A stretch of 64,000 nt of DNA, taken from contig NZ_CP004350.1 in NCBI RefSeq assembly GCF_000550785.1, positions 1,158,009 through 1,222,008 on the forward strand, written 5' to 3'. Position 1 is the stretch's first letter. Every line of letters starts with the position of its first letter. The DNA is from Corynebacterium casei LMG S-19264. Lineage in GTDB: Bacteria > Actinomycetota > Actinomycetes > Mycobacteriales > Mycobacteriaceae. Below are positions 38,449-47,658 of this stretch, one piece after another. The translations under genes and the position numbers were made by a program. The notes beneath the pieces were generated by a model. That model had not been told where the DNA came from and did no database searches. It saw only the letters and a list, made by a program, of their open reading frames with translations.

Positions 38449-38490
38449 ACACCCCCGCGCTGCAGTTTTAATCTGTAGCACGGGGGTGTT
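38449..38490 (+). terminator. Strong terminator after divIVA
   Basis: ACACCCCCG...CTGCAG (38449-38465) pairs with CTGTAG...CGGGGGTGT (38473-38489) with a TTTTAAT loop and T-rich tail. Confidence 0.9.
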
Positions 38491-38510
38491 TGCATTGATA
38501 GGAGATTAGT

Positions 38511-38669
38511 GTGCTGGTTGCAGCATTAGTTCTTGCTCTCGTAGCGTTTATCGCGTTTGTTAATTACATTTTGTCCGCCGCAACATGGTCTCTCATTGTT
38601 GTCTTCGTTGCTGCCGGCGCAGGCTTAGTACTGTTTGCCATTGACTGGTATAAGAAGTCGAAGAAATAG
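38511..38669 (+). CDS. Small two-helix membrane protein (52 aa)
   Basis: A 52-residue open frame starting GTG 38511, with AGGAGAT at 38500-38506 as a well-placed ribosome binding site. The product begins VLVAALVLALVAFIAFV, has a second hydrophobic segment (about 25-46) and a positive end WYKKSKK. Good translation signals, compact hydrophobic composition and its place between the divIVA terminator and the ileS T-box make it a real gene. I recall a small hypothetical at this place in C. glutamicum (cg2360 region). Function unknown; a role at the pole with DivIVA would only be a guess. Confidence 0.65.
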   Translation: MLVAALVLALVAFIAFVNYILSAATWSLIVVFVAAGAGLVLFAIDWYKKSKK

Positions 38670-38734
38670 TGGAGCGGCACGTCTTGGCTAAGATGTGCAG
38701 AATTTGACGTTGCGTGTAAAGTAAGCAGCGTATG

Positions 38735-38925
38735 CAATGATCCGGCCATCACCGGGGAGTATTTCGGAAGAACGGCACGATGTCAGCGAACGTGTTTAAT
38801 GCTTGTTTGCAGTGGTGCTCAGTAGAACCGAACGGGTAGGACCGAAACATCTTTCACTACCAATGAAGTGGAGCTTTTGAAGCTCAAGCAGGGTGGTACC
38901 GCGTACGAAAAGTGCGTCCCTGTAG
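38735..38925 (+). promoter_or_regulatory. Isoleucine T-box leader of ileS
   Basis: tRNA-sensing riboswitch. Stem I around 38738-38775 presents the specifier codon ATC (38748-38750, Ile) between CCGGCC and ACCGG. The T-box AGGGTGGTACCGCG is at 38890-38903, with TGG 38894-38896 able to pair with the free CCA end of uncharged tRNA-Ile. CAGGG (38889-38893) pairs with CCCTG (38918-38922) in the anti-sequestrator. A small GAGCTT/AAGCTC hairpin precedes it. No poly-U terminator follows; the structure lies just before the ileS ribosome binding site, so control is probably translational, as known for actinobacterial ileS T-boxes. TTGACG at 38704-38709 may be the -35. Confidence 0.92.
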
Positions 38926-38957
38926 CTCAACACATTGACCAAGTGAAGGAATTAGTA

Positions 38958-41900
38958 ATGGACGTAGGACACGTTTACCCCAAGGTCGATATGACCGGTG
39001 TTTCATCCAAGTTCCCTGAAATGGAAACCGAAGTCCAAGAGTTTTGGGCAGATGATGACACCTTCCAGGCATCCTTAGACCAGAGCAAGGGCAACCCTGA
39101 GTACATCTTTTATGATGGCCCTCCCTTCGCAAACGGTCTGCCACACTACGGTCACTTGCTGACCGGCTACGTCAAGGACATTGTTCCGCGCTACCGCACC
39201 ATGGCGGGCAACTACGTCCCACGCGTCTTTGGTTGGGACTGCCACGGTCTACCAGCCGAGCTGGAAGCTGAAAAGCAGCTCGGCATCACTGACAAAGCCC
39301 AGATCGAAGACATGGGTCTGGAGAAGTTCAATGACTATTGTGCTGAGTCGGTGCTGCGCTACTCCGATGAGTGGGAAGCATACGTCACCCGTCAGGCTCG
39401 TTGGGTAGATTTCAAAAACGGCTACAAGACGATGGATGAAAGTTACATGGAGTCCGTCATCTGGGCATTCAAGACCCTTTATGACAAGGGACTTATCTAC
39501 CAGGGCTTCCGCGTGCTTCCTTACTCTTGGGCTGAGCACACCCCACTGTCGAACCAGGAAACCCGCCTGGATGATTCTTACAAGATGCGTCAGGACCCAA
39601 CCTTGACGGTGACGTTCCCAATCACGGGCAACGCACCAGAAGAGCTGGCGGATGCGGCGTTCCTCGCATGGACCACTACGCCATGGACTCTGCCTTCTAA
39701 CCTGGCATTGGCTGTGCACCCAGAAGTTGATTACGCACTGGTGCGCGTTGGTGGCGACACCGAGTTCACCGGCCAGAAGTTTGTACTGGCAGAGGCACTC
39801 GTTGCATCCTTCGCAAAGGAATTCGGTGAAGACCATGAGGTTCTCAAGACCTTCAAGGGTGCGGAGCTTGAGGGCATCACCTACCAGCCAATCTTTGATT
39901 ACTTCAAGGATCAGCCAAACGCCTTCCAGGTTCTGCTGGCTGATTACGTCACCACTGAAGACGGTACTGGCGTTGTTCACCAGGCTCCTGCTTTTGGTGA
40001 GGACGATATGGCGACCACCGCAAAGTACGGAATTGAACTGGTTATGCCAGTTGATGATGACGGCAAGTTCACCTCACAGACCCCGGAGTACGAAGGCCAG
40101 CTGGTCTTTGATGCCAACAAGGACATCATCCGTGACCTGAAGGCGAAGAACCGCGTTATCCGCCACGTCACCATCGAGCACTCCTACCCACACTCCTGGC
40201 GCTCCGGCGAGCCACTGATCTACAAGGCTTTGCCAGCATGGTTCGTTGACGTCACCAAGATCCGTGACCGCATGGTTGAGCTCAACCACAATGAGATTGA
40301 GTGGATGCCAGAGCACGTTCGTGATGGCCAGTTCGGCAAGTGGCTCGAGGGCGCACGCGACTGGAACATCTCCCGTACCCGCTACTGGGGTTCCCCAATC
40401 CCAGTGTGGCTCTCGGATAATGATGAGTACCCACGCATGGATGTCTACGGTTCTCTTGATGAACTAGAGCGCGACTTCGGTGTGCGTCCAGAGTCCTTGC
40501 ACCGTCCGCACATTGATGAACTGGTTCGTCCAAACCCAGATGACCCAACCGGCAAGTCCATGATGCGCCGTGTGCCAGATGTTCTCGACGTGTGGTTCGA
40601 CTCCGGCTCCATGCCTTTCGCGCAGGTGCACTACCCATTCGAGAACAAGGAATGGTTTGATACGCACTCACCATCCGACTTCATCGTGGAGTACATCGGG
40701 CAAACCCGTGGTTGGTTCTACCTGCTGCATGTCCTGTCCACTGCACTCTTTGACCGCCCAGCGTTCAAGAAGGTTGTGGCTCACGGCATCGTGCTCGGTG
40801 ATGACGGACTGAAGATGTCCAAGTCCAAGGGCAACTACCCGAACGTCAACGAGGTCTTCGACCGCGATGGCTCGGATGCTATGCGTTGGTTCCTGATGTC
40901 CTCGCCAATCCTGCGCGGCGGCAACCTGATTGTCACCGAGCAGGGCATCCGTGATGGCGTGCGCCAGGCGCTGCTGCCAATCTGGAACGCGTACACCTTC
41001 TTGAACCTGTACGCCTCAGAAGATGCGAAGTTCGACACCAGCTCTGAGAACGTGCTGGACCGCTACATCCTGGCTAAGACCCACGACTTGGTCAAGAACG
41101 TGGATGAAGCATTGGCGAACACGGATATCTCCACCGCAACCAATGAGGTCCGTCTGTTCGCAGATGCGCTGACCAACTGGTACGTGCGCCGTTCCCGTGA
41201 CCGTTTCTGGGAAGGCCAGGAAGCTCACCCAGAGGCATTCAACACCCTCTACACCGTGCTTCACACCGTTTCCCGTGCGGTCGCGCCATTGCTGCCACAC
41301 ATCTCTGAGGTCATCTACCGTGGTCTCACTGGTGAGCGTTCGGTGCACCTGACTGCGTTCCCGATGGCTGAGGATTACCCAGCGGATGCTGCACTGGTAG
41401 AAGCAATGGACACCACCCGCGCGGTGGCATCCGCTGCAAGCTCTGTGCGTAAGTCCAACAAGCTGCGTAACCGTTTGCCACTGCCAGGTCTGACCGTTGC
41501 AGTGACTGACTCTGCTCAGCTTGATCCGTTCAAGGACATCATCCGCGATGAGGTCAACGTCAAGGAAGTTTCCCTGACTGATGATGTTGACTCGGTTGGC
41601 ACCTTCGAGGTTGTCTGCAACGCTAAGGTTGCTGGTCCTCGTCTGGGTAAGGATGTTCAGCGTGCGATCAAGAACTTGAAGGCTGGCAACTATACCCGAG
41701 ATGGTGAAAACGTTGTGGTCGATGGTGACATCACTTTGAGCCCAGAAGAGTACACCGAGCGTTTGCAAGCAGCGGATCCAAAGTCCACTGCACGCATCGA
41801 TGGTCTAGATGGCTTGGTTGTTTTGAACACCGAGGTCACCGAAGAGCTCGAGGCTGAAGGTTGGGCAGCGGATGTTATCCGTGGTCTGCAGGATGCACGT

Positions 41901-42101
41901 AAGGCCTCTGGCTTTGAGGTCTCCGACCGCATCAGCGTTGTTCTGTCTGTTCCAGCGGATAAGAATGAGTGGGCTACCCGCCACGTTGATCACATCGCAA
42001 CGGAGACTCTGGCGACCGACTTCCAGGTCACCACTGAGGCTCTTGACAGTGAGACCCATGAGGTTATTTCCGGCGTAACCGCACAGGTGGCTAAGAACTA
42101 G
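38958..42101 (+). CDS. ileS: Isoleucyl-tRNA synthetase
   Basis: Class I aminoacyl-tRNA synthetase charging tRNA-Ile. 1047 residues from ATG 38958, the usual length for the actinobacterial/eukaryote-like form. The HIGH motif appears as HYGH at 63-66, and KMSKS is at 619-623. The CP1 editing domain lies between, with the TTPWTLPSN and [10 protein letters not shown] blocks. The C-terminal anticodon-binding domain follows about residue 680. ATG 38958 is chosen because GAAGGA at 38945-38950 precedes it; a longer frame from 38868 would translate the T-box itself. Expression should rise when uncharged tRNA-Ile accumulates. A MerR-type promoter begins 3 bp after the stop. Confidence 0.96.
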   Translation: MDVGHVYPKVDMTGVSSKFPEMETEVQEFWADDDTFQASLDQSKGNPEYIFYDGPPFANGLPHYGHLLTGYVKDIVPRYRTMAGNYVPRVFGWDCHGLPAELEAEKQLGITDKAQIEDMGLEKFNDYCAESVLRYSDEWEAYVTRQARWVDFKNGYKTMDESYMESVIWAFKTLYDKGLIYQGFRVLPYSWAEHTPLSNQETRLDDSYKMRQDPTLTVTFPITGNAPEELADAAFLAWTTTPWTLPSNLALAVHPEVDYALVRVGGDTEFTGQKFVLAEALVASFAKEFGEDHEVLKTFKGAELEGITYQPIFDYFKDQPNAFQVLLADYVTTEDGTGVVHQAPAFGEDDMATTAKYGIELVMPVDDDGKFTSQTPEYEGQLVFDANKDIIRDLKAKNRVIRHVTIEHSYPHSWRSGEPLIYKALPAWFVDVTKIRDRMVELNHNEIEWMPEHVRDGQFGKWLEGARDWNISRTRYWGSPIPVWLSDNDEYPRMDVYGSLDELERDFGVRPESLHRPHIDELVRPNPDDPTGKSMMRRVPDVLDVWFDSGSMPFAQVHYPFENKEWFDTHSPSDFIVEYIGQTRGWFYLLHVLSTALFDRPAFKKVVAHGIVLGDDGLKMSKSKGNYPNVNEVFDRDGSDAMRWFLMSSPILRGGNLIVTEQGIRDGVRQALLPIWNAYTFLNLYASEDAKFDTSSENVLDRYILAKTHDLVKNVDEALANTDISTATNEVRLFADALTNWYVRRSRDRFWEGQEAHPEAFNTLYTVLHTVSRAVAPLLPHISEVIYRGLTGERSVHLTAFPMAEDYPADAALVEAMDTTRAVASAASSVRKSNKLRNRLPLPGLTVAVTDSAQLDPFKDIIRDEVNVKEVSLTDDVDSVGTFEVVCNAKVAGPRLGKDVQRAIKNLKAGNYTRDGENVVVDGDITLSPEEYTERLQAADPKSTARIDGLDGLVVLNTEVTEELEAEGWAADVIRGLQDARKASGFEVSDRISVVLSVPADKNEWATRHVDHIATETLATDFQVTTEALDSETHEVISGVTAQVAKN

Positions 42102-42103
42102 TC

Positions 42104-42134
42104 TTGACCTTGACACGGTGTCAGGTTGTGTCAT
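42104..42134 (+). promoter_or_regulatory. MerR-type promoter with 19-bp spacer and central palindrome
   Basis: -35 TTGACC (42104-42109) and -10 TGTCAT (42129-42134) are 19 bp apart, the overlong spacing typical of promoters untwisted by MerR-family activators. The perfect palindrome TGACACGGTGTCA (42111-42123) is centred in the spacer. The ATG at 42141 is 7 nt from the -10 box, so the message would be leaderless. The likely regulator is the MerR-HEAT protein encoded second in this operon. Confidence 0.75.
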
Positions 42135-42140
42135 GGAGGA

Positions 42141-42719
42141 ATGAATTCTTCCACACGCCTGCGCAGTGCCCTGGCAATGGGCACCAACCCACAGTCCGGC
42201 GACCTACCCAAGCTCATTGAGCAGCTGGGTAGTGAGCCGGACTTCTTCGTCCGTGACATGTTGACCTGGGCTTTAACCAGGCATCCACAGGATGAGGTTT
42301 ATCCACTCTTGGTGCGTGCACTGGATAACCCCCGTGCGCGCGCCCAAGCCCTGCACACTTTGTCCAAGCTTGGGCATCCGGATACCTGGGCTGTTATTAC
42401 TCCCGCATTGCTTCATGATGACGATGCTGCAGTGCGTACTACCGCATGGCGGGTGGCGGTGGCTTCAGTTCCAGAGGCAGAAGTCGATGATCTCATCGCT
42501 GAATTCGTTGGGGAGCTGGGTCGGGGGGAGGTGGAGACCCAGCGCAGCCTGAGCCGGGCACTGGCAAGCTTCGGCCCACTCGCGCGTGATCGCGTCCAGC
42601 TCGTAGCGCATCACGCCCAGCACGCTTTGGCGCTTATCGATGATCCAGATGGGGAAGACCACACCCATCTAGAGTTTGCGCGTAAGGTTGCGGCGCTAGG
42701 AATTGATAGCGCAGACTAA
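42141..42719 (+). CDS. HEAT-repeat protein, partner of MerR-HEAT regulator
   Basis: 192-residue cytosolic protein made of helical HEAT/armadillo-like repeats, for example DFFVRDMLTWALTRHPQDEVYPLLVRAL, the following NPRARAQALHTLSKLG, and DDAAVRTTAWRVAVASVPEAEV. No catalytic motif is seen. HEAT arrays usually bind proteins or nucleic acids (as in AlkD). It starts 7 nt after the -10 box of a MerR-type promoter and precedes, by 4 nt, a regulator with the same kind of repeats, so the two may form a heteromer or compete for a ligand. GGAGG lies only 1 nt before the ATG and is probably not used as a ribosome binding site. Function unknown. Confidence 0.75.
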   Translation: MNSSTRLRSALAMGTNPQSGDLPKLIEQLGSEPDFFVRDMLTWALTRHPQDEVYPLLVRALDNPRARAQALHTLSKLGHPDTWAVITPALLHDDDAAVRTTAWRVAVASVPEAEVDDLIAEFVGELGRGEVETQRSLSRALASFGPLARDRVQLVAHHAQHALALIDDPDGEDHTHLEFARKVAALGIDSAD

Positions 42720-42723
42720 GACC

Positions 42724-43743
42724 ATGCGAATCGGAGAGATGGCTGAGACAACGGGCGTGAGCGCTCGCATGCTCCGGTATTACGAAAAGCTCGGCCTCAT
42801 TGAACCAGGTGCCCGCACAAGTGCTGGCTATCGCATCTATGATGATGCGGACTTGGAAAGAGTCTTCCATATTGAAGGATTGCGTGGCTTGGGACTAAGT
42901 CTGACCGAGGTGAAAAGTGCACTCGATGACCCCGACCACCGCATTGCAGAGGTCATTGATGAGCTCATTGCGGAATCGCGGGCCCGGTTGCGTGAGGAAA
43001 AGCGCCTCTTTGAGCAGTTGCTGGCGGTTAGAGGATCTGATGTCACTGACTGGCGTGCAGCACTCAACGTCATGAATTTGCTGAAGAACCTGCGTTCCCA
43101 TGAGCCCGCCGCACGCCAAGGTTCCGCGCTGCGTTTGGCACCTGCAGCCCATCCGCGCATGGTGGCGCGTTCTGCGATAGCCGAAAAGGACCTCAATGTT
43201 GCAGGTGCGCTGTCCTGGTCAATGCTGCAAGCTGGCGACGTAGCCCTTGAAGAAGTATCACGGGCTTTGGCCTCCGCAGACAAGGAAGTTCGCATGCGTG
43301 CGGTGCGAATCCTTGCTGAGGCAGCTGCGAGGACAACCGCGGGGACGAAGCAGTCGGAGCGGAGTGAGGAAGTCTTCGAGCATCTGCGCGGTGCGCTGGA
43401 TGATGAGGACACAGATATCCGAGCAGTCGCAGCACTTTCTTTAGGCGAGCGCGGTGTGCTAGTTGCTTTTGATGAACTGCTTCGGATGATTGTGGACGGT
43501 GATCATGACGTGCAAGCCTCTGAAGTACTTGCGCAATCTCCGAGCTGGCACGAAGCAGCACTGGACACGATTGGTGCGTTGTTAAACGACGACAGAACGC
43601 AGGAACAACGCGCGCGCCTGGTCCAAGCACTCGCGGAGTTCGAAGACTCTGATGAGTTGCTGTTGGTCCTGCTTGATGACCCCACCCCCGTGGTGGCGCT
43701 GACCGCCAAAGCTATTGTGCGCACACGGGGTAATATGCCCTGA
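42724..43743 (+). CDS. MerR family regulator with C-terminal HEAT repeats
   Basis: Transcription factor of 339 residues. The N-terminal MerR winged helix (1-70: RIGEMAETTGVSARMLRYYEKLGLI, then SAGYRIYDDADLERV) is followed by the dimerisation coiled coil (about 75-110, RARLREEKRLFEQLLAV). The C-terminal 200 residues are HEAT repeats (for example KEVRMRAVRILAEAAART, DTDIRAVAALSLGERG), in place of the metal or drug pocket of classic MerR proteins. No Cys pair for metals is present. It is probably autoregulatory through the 42104-42134 promoter. ATG 42724 gives the standard MerR N-terminus. The EamA exporter gene begins 2 nt after its stop, suggesting the exporter is part of the response. Confidence 0.82.
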   Translation: MRIGEMAETTGVSARMLRYYEKLGLIEPGARTSAGYRIYDDADLERVFHIEGLRGLGLSLTEVKSALDDPDHRIAEVIDELIAESRARLREEKRLFEQLLAVRGSDVTDWRAALNVMNLLKNLRSHEPAARQGSALRLAPAAHPRMVARSAIAEKDLNVAGALSWSMLQAGDVALEEVSRALASADKEVRMRAVRILAEAAARTTAGTKQSERSEEVFEHLRGALDDEDTDIRAVAALSLGERGVLVAFDELLRMIVDGDHDVQASEVLAQSPSWHEAALDTIGALLNDDRTQEQRARLVQALAEFEDSDELLLVLLDDPTPVVALTAKAIVRTRGNMP

Positions 43744-43744
43744 T

Positions 43745-44608
43745 GTGAATGCGGATGGTCAAATAAACACAAGCGCTGCGGCAAAAGGGCTCGCTGCGCC
43801 CGCGGTAATGGCGGTGTCAGGTGCTTCCTTATACGCCGGCGCGGCTATTGCGGTGGGCTTGTTTGAAAACTTCTCACCCGTGATTGTGGCATGGTTTCGT
43901 GTCGCAGCCGCCGGGGTCATCTTGCTGATTCTCAACCGCCCGAAGCTGCGCGCTTTTGGTGGTGTGGCCGGGCGCAATGCCGCTATCTATGGCGTTATGA
44001 CCATGGCTATGAATATGGCCTTCTACCAGTCACTCAACCATATTCCGATGGGCACGGCAGTTGCCATTGAATTCCTCGGCCCTGTTGTTGTGGCAGCGTG
44101 GGGATCGCGCCGGGCATGCGACTGGATTGCACTATTCTTCGCTGCTGCCGGCGTGCTGGTCATTTCTGGTGCTACATGGTCCGATAACGCAGTCGGCATT
44201 ATGTGGGCGCTGGCCGCAGGCTTGTTCTGGGCTGGTTACATTCTTATTTCCAGCCACATTGCCGCGGATAAAGAAAACTCACGTGCATCCATGGCCGTCG
44301 GCTTTTCCTATGCCGGGCTATTAGCGCTCCCAGTCATGCTTTTGATCTGGCCAGAGGACCCGGGTCTTCCCGGCATCACAGTGTTGGGGCTGGCTGCCGG
44401 GCTGGGACTGTTGTCCGCCGCAATCCCGTACAGCTTGGACCAGGTGGTGCTGCGCATGGCAGGCTCGAGCTACTTCGCCTTGCTGCAAGCCATCCTGCCC
44501 GTAGTCGCTGCCATCGTTGGTGCACTCGCGCTGGGGCAGTGGCTCACCACCGCTGAAATCATCGGCATTGTGCTTATCATCATCGCGGTGGGGCTGCGGC
44601 GAAATTAA
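43745..44608 (+). CDS. EamA family (RhtA-like) exporter
   Basis: Drug/metabolite transporter superfamily membrane protein with two EamA repeats. 287 residues and about ten hydrophobic segments. MNMAFYQSLNHIPMGTAVAIEFLGP is the conserved block that resembles RhtA-type threonine/homoserine exporters, and the second repeat holds the parallel SAAIPYSLDQVVLRMAGSSYFALLQAILPV. GTG 43745 starts just after the merR stop, so it is probably in the same transcript. Substrate could be an amino acid, a related metabolite or the compound sensed by the MerR-HEAT pair; sequence cannot decide. Confidence 0.85.
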   Translation: MNADGQINTSAAAKGLAAPAVMAVSGASLYAGAAIAVGLFENFSPVIVAWFRVAAAGVILLILNRPKLRAFGGVAGRNAAIYGVMTMAMNMAFYQSLNHIPMGTAVAIEFLGPVVVAAWGSRRACDWIALFFAAAGVLVISGATWSDNAVGIMWALAAGLFWAGYILISSHIAADKENSRASMAVGFSYAGLLALPVMLLIWPEDPGLPGITVLGLAAGLGLLSAAIPYSLDQVVLRMAGSSYFALLQAILPVVAAIVGALALGQWLTTAEIIGIVLIIIAVGLRRN

Positions 44609-44634
44609 GCGTCACGGACATACAGAAACACCGA

Positions 44635-44676
44635 AGCCGCGAAGGCGTCCGGCAGTAGACGTCTTCGCGGCTTTAG
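44635..44676. terminator. Bidirectional terminator between the EamA gene and mtlD
   Basis: A 15-bp stem (44635-44649 with 44658-44672, one G-U) separates two convergent genes and has T-rich sequence after it. Confidence 0.88.
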
Positions 44677-44703
44677 CTGTGCACAGATTTAGCTTGCGCG
44701 GTG

Positions 44704-46197
44704 CTAGCGCGCAAGCAACTTATCCAAGGTGGCTTCAGAGCCAACCTCATGCAGGCTGCGCAGCGCATCGGCGTATGCGGTGGTGAACTCCTCGTTATCC
44801 ACGAGGTCGCCGAAGACTTCGCGGTCGCGGATGAACGCCAGGATGTCCTCGCGGTTCTTTGACGCGTTTTCCTTCAGGCGGTCGGCCATACGGTCATTGA
44901 TGTTGATGTCCTGGCCTTGCTCATCAACGCCCTCGGCATAGCGTGCCCAGGACGCGACGATGGCAGCAGACAAGGTCACAGGCGCATTGCCGGATTCCAG
45001 GTTCTCTCGCACGACTGGCAGCAGCCACTTGGGGATGCGGTCAGAAGATTCAGCGCACAAACGCGCCACGGTGTCCTTAATAGCGGCATTGCCGAAACGG
45101 GCAATCAACTGGTGGCGGTAGGCATCCAAGTCCACGCCCGGCAGTGGGCGAAGAGACGGGGTGCCTTCTTGTTCCATGTACGCCAGCAGGAAATCAGCAA
45201 AACGCTGATCCGCCATGACATCGTGGACCAGACGGTGCCCGGCCAGGTAGCCGAAGTAGCACAAGCCCTGGTGTGAAGCGTTGAGCAGACGTAGCTTCAT
45301 CAGCTCATACGGCACAACATCATCAACTAGTTCCACGCCGACCTTGTCATAAGCAGGACGCCCAGCAGCAAACTTATCTTCCAGCACCCACTGGGTGAAG
45401 TCCTCACAGACCACTGGCCAGGCATCGGCGTAGTCCAACTCCGCGCGGTCATCATCGGTGGTTTCCGGGGTGATGCGGTCCACCATGGAGTTCGGGAAAG
45501 GAACCTCCTGGTCAATCCACGCGGCCAACTCGGTATCGATAGCATTGGCAAAAGACAAGAACATGCGGTGCGCCATCTCGCCGTTGCCCTGGATATTGTC
45601 ACAAGACATCACAGTAAACGGCACAGTGCCGGCATCACGGCGGGCAATGAGTGCGGCAGTTATTAGGCCGTAGAAGGTGCGCAAGGAATCCGTCTTGCCT
45701 TCCTTCAAATCTGCGACATCGGCAGCAACCTGAGGGTTGTCCAGGTTGAACTCGCCGCGCACGTGGTCAAAGTTGTAGCCTCCCTCGGTGACGGTAAGGG
45801 AAACAATCTTGATGGAAGCATCGGCAAGCACTGCGACTGTGGCCGCCGGATCATCTGGGGCATAGAGATAGTCAACAATGGAGCCAATCACGCGGGAATA
45901 GTGCTGGCCATCGGGAGTTTTCTCCGTCAAGGTGTACAAGCAATCCTGGCCCTTGAGGGCATCACGCATGCGCACATCGGAGGGCATGACGCCGACGCCG
46001 ATGATGCCAAAGTCCATGGCTTCACCGTTTCGCATGAGCTTATCGATGTACAGAGCTTGATGCGCGCGGTGGAAACCACCGACACCGAAGTGCACGATAC
46101 CTGCGGTGATTGCGTCGCGGTCATGCGCTGGCCCCTCGACGGGGAGGGAAGGAAGAGTTTCTTGGTTAAGCTGGGTTTTGGTCTGAATTGTAGACAT
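44704..46197 (-). CDS. mtlD: Polyol (mannitol/arabitol) 2-dehydrogenase, long-chain type
   Basis: NAD-dependent polyol-specific long-chain dehydrogenase that oxidises D-arabitol to D-xylulose and D-mannitol to D-fructose. 497 residues. The N-terminal nucleotide-binding loop is IVHFGVGGFHRAHQAL (about 34-49), and the catalytic K-x4-N-x2-H motif is in MKLRLLNASH. It lies 6 nt downstream of the transporter gene rbtT, and the linked xylB would phosphorylate the xylulose produced. The gene set matches the arabitol/mannitol cluster (rbtT, mtlD, xylB, atlR) I recall in C. glutamicum, where it maps elsewhere on the chromosome. No ribosome binding site of note; coupling to rbtT is likely. Confidence 0.88.
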   Translation of the reverse strand: MSTIQTKTQLNQETLPSLPVEGPAHDRDAITAGIVHFGVGGFHRAHQALYIDKLMRNGEAMDFGIIGVGVMPSDVRMRDALKGQDCLYTLTEKTPDGQHYSRVIGSIVDYLYAPDDPAATVAVLADASIKIVSLTVTEGGYNFDHVRGEFNLDNPQVAADVADLKEGKTDSLRTFYGLITAALIARRDAGTVPFTVMSCDNIQGNGEMAHRMFLSFANAIDTELAAWIDQEVPFPNSMVDRITPETTDDDRAELDYADAWPVVCEDFTQWVLEDKFAAGRPAYDKVGVELVDDVVPYELMKLRLLNASHQGLCYFGYLAGHRLVHDVMADQRFADFLLAYMEQEGTPSLRPLPGVDLDAYRHQLIARFGNAAIKDTVARLCAESSDRIPKWLLPVVRENLESGNAPVTLSAAIVASWARYAEGVDEQGQDININDRMADRLKENASKNREDILAFIRDREVFGDLVDNEEFTTAYADALRSLHEVGSEATLDKLLAR

Positions 46198-46203
46198 TGA
46201 AGT

Positions 46204-47517
46204 TTAGACTCCTTCAGGAACTTCGGTGAGAGATTTTACTGCTGGCATGCCATCAAAGCCTGGCTGAGTGCCGCGCAGGCTGTGCGCCATGAAAGCTGCC
46301 GCAATGAAAAGGCCGATGAAAATCAGAATCAGGCCGGTCGCGCCAACCAGTGGGTAGAAGATTGCCACCAATGCTGGACCAGCAGCGACTGCGCCGCCGA
46401 CGCCCAAGTTATAAGCAGCCATTGCTGCACCGGGGCGCTCTGGCTTGAGCGATACCGCGATGGGGGAGAGCGGAACAAAGCCCGCGAGGGAGACACCAAA
46501 GAGTGCACCACAGGCCAAGGTGAGGGCAAAGCCCACGCCATCTGGCAATCCCATACCAACGGAGATCATTGGCACGAAGTAGACCATGGCGAGTGTGACT
46601 GCACAGGCGATAGCGCCAGCCCACACGGTGGTCTTGGACCAGCCGAACTTGTCACCAATGCGGCCGTAGAACGGATTGAACGGCAAGTTGACCGCGTAAA
46701 TAACAGTGGTCAGGATGAGGAACCATGCCAGTGGCCAGTCCAGACGCTCAGTGAAGTAAGCGGGGAAGAACACAGCCATGGCATAGGTCGGAATGGAGTT
46801 GATGGTGCGGATGTAGACCACAAAGCGTGCGCGGCGGTCTTGGATGAGCAGCTTGAAAGAAGCGCCCAAGGTGGCGGATACGTCATCGGCATTGTCCACC
46901 AGTGGTGCGCGGCCGATGCGCTCTTTGACACCGATGAGCGCACAGGCTGCGCCGATGACTACCAGCACGAGCGAAACCCAGAGGGTCTCATAGAAGTTCA
47001 GGTCGAACCACGCCATGGAAATGGTAGCGGTTAGCGCACCCAGGGTTGGCAGACCCGCGGAGAAAGCCACATAGAACCAGCCGGTTCCAGTGCCAAGCTT
47101 GTCAGCGGGAGAGACCGCAGTAATCCATACCAGGAAGCCATACGCAAAGAGTGGATAGCCAAAGCCACGCAAACCGTAGCTTAAGAAGATGAGCGTGGTG
47201 GAGCTGGTGGTCAAGGCAAACAACAAGAATGCGAGTTCAAAGACCACCCAGATGCCAGCGCCGAGCATCATCACCCGGCGTGGGCCCCAGAGGTCAGAAA
47301 GGGCTGCGGCGAAGAATGCAGCGATGGCCACTGCCACACCGTAGACCGTGACCAGCAGGCCAGCGCGGGAAACAGTGAAGCCGTGCTCAGAGGAAAGGAA
47401 GGGTTCGAGGATGTTGGTTTCGACACCATCGCCAATCATGAAGATGGCGAGGCCGATGAAGCCCCAGATTAAAGGCCGCGGAATACCAAGTCTTTCTACC
47501 AATGGTTCGTGTGACAT
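46204..47517 (-). CDS. rbtT: MFS transporter, arabitol/ribitol RbtT type
   Basis: Major facilitator superfamily proton symporter predicted to import pentitols. 437 residues with 12 hydrophobic segments. N-terminal WGFIGLAIFMIGDGVETNI and the loop ALSDLWGPRRVMMLG (about 71-85) carry MFS motif A-type residues, and GRIGDKFGWSKT is the corresponding loop in the second half. GGAG (minus strand, about 10 nt before ATG 47517) is a good ribosome binding site. It is first in the rbtT-mtlD operon and divergent from atlR, with three operator-like boxes between. Substrate is inferred from neighbours rather than from the protein itself. Confidence 0.85.
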   Translation of the reverse strand: MSHEPLVERLGIPRPLIWGFIGLAIFMIGDGVETNILEPFLSSEHGFTVSRAGLLVTVYGVAVAIAAFFAAALSDLWGPRRVMMLGAGIWVVFELAFLLFALTTSSTTLIFLSYGLRGFGYPLFAYGFLVWITAVSPADKLGTGTGWFYVAFSAGLPTLGALTATISMAWFDLNFYETLWVSLVLVVIGAACALIGVKERIGRAPLVDNADDVSATLGASFKLLIQDRRARFVVYIRTINSIPTYAMAVFFPAYFTERLDWPLAWFLILTTVIYAVNLPFNPFYGRIGDKFGWSKTTVWAGAIACAVTLAMVYFVPMISVGMGLPDGVGFALTLACGALFGVSLAGFVPLSPIAVSLKPERPGAAMAAYNLGVGGAVAAGPALVAIFYPLVGATGLILIFIGLFIAAAFMAHSLRGTQPGFDGMPAVKSLTEVPEGV

Positions 47518-47573
47518 GTAATAGACTCCGTTTCAGTAAAGGTCACCGTCACATTCTGTGATGAAGACCAAAC

Positions 47574-47621
47574 TAACATGGATTTAACAAAAGGATGTTA
47601 TAAATAGCAGAATTAATGTTA
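47574..47621. promoter_or_regulatory. Three 21-bp-phased ATGTTA operator boxes of the polyol cluster
   Basis: TAACAT (47574-47579, the reverse of the box), ATGTTA (47595-47600) and ATGTTA (47616-47621) start exactly 21 bp apart, two helical turns. The third overlaps a -10 candidate TAAAAT (47620-47625) for atlR. These are likely DeoR/AtlR binding sites in the rbtT/atlR divergent region. A further inverted repeat TCACATTCTGTGA lies at 47549-47561. Confidence 0.62.
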
Positions 47622-47658
47622 AAATTCACAAAAGCGTGAGAAGGGTAGAGGTGAATTG

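Noticed and set aside
38868..38957. Longer N-terminus for IleS
   Set aside because: The added 30 codons are the T-box and anti-sequestrator RNA; ATG 38958 has the ribosome binding site.
46282..47034. 250-codon plus-strand open frame opposite rbtT
   Set aside because: His/Cys/Asp-rich mirror of a membrane transporter gene, with no ribosome binding site or domain.
47549..47561. TCACATTCTGTGA as a GlxR (cAMP receptor) site
   Set aside because: GlxR sites read TGTGA-N6-TCACA; here the half-sites are in the opposite order with a 3-nt spacer.
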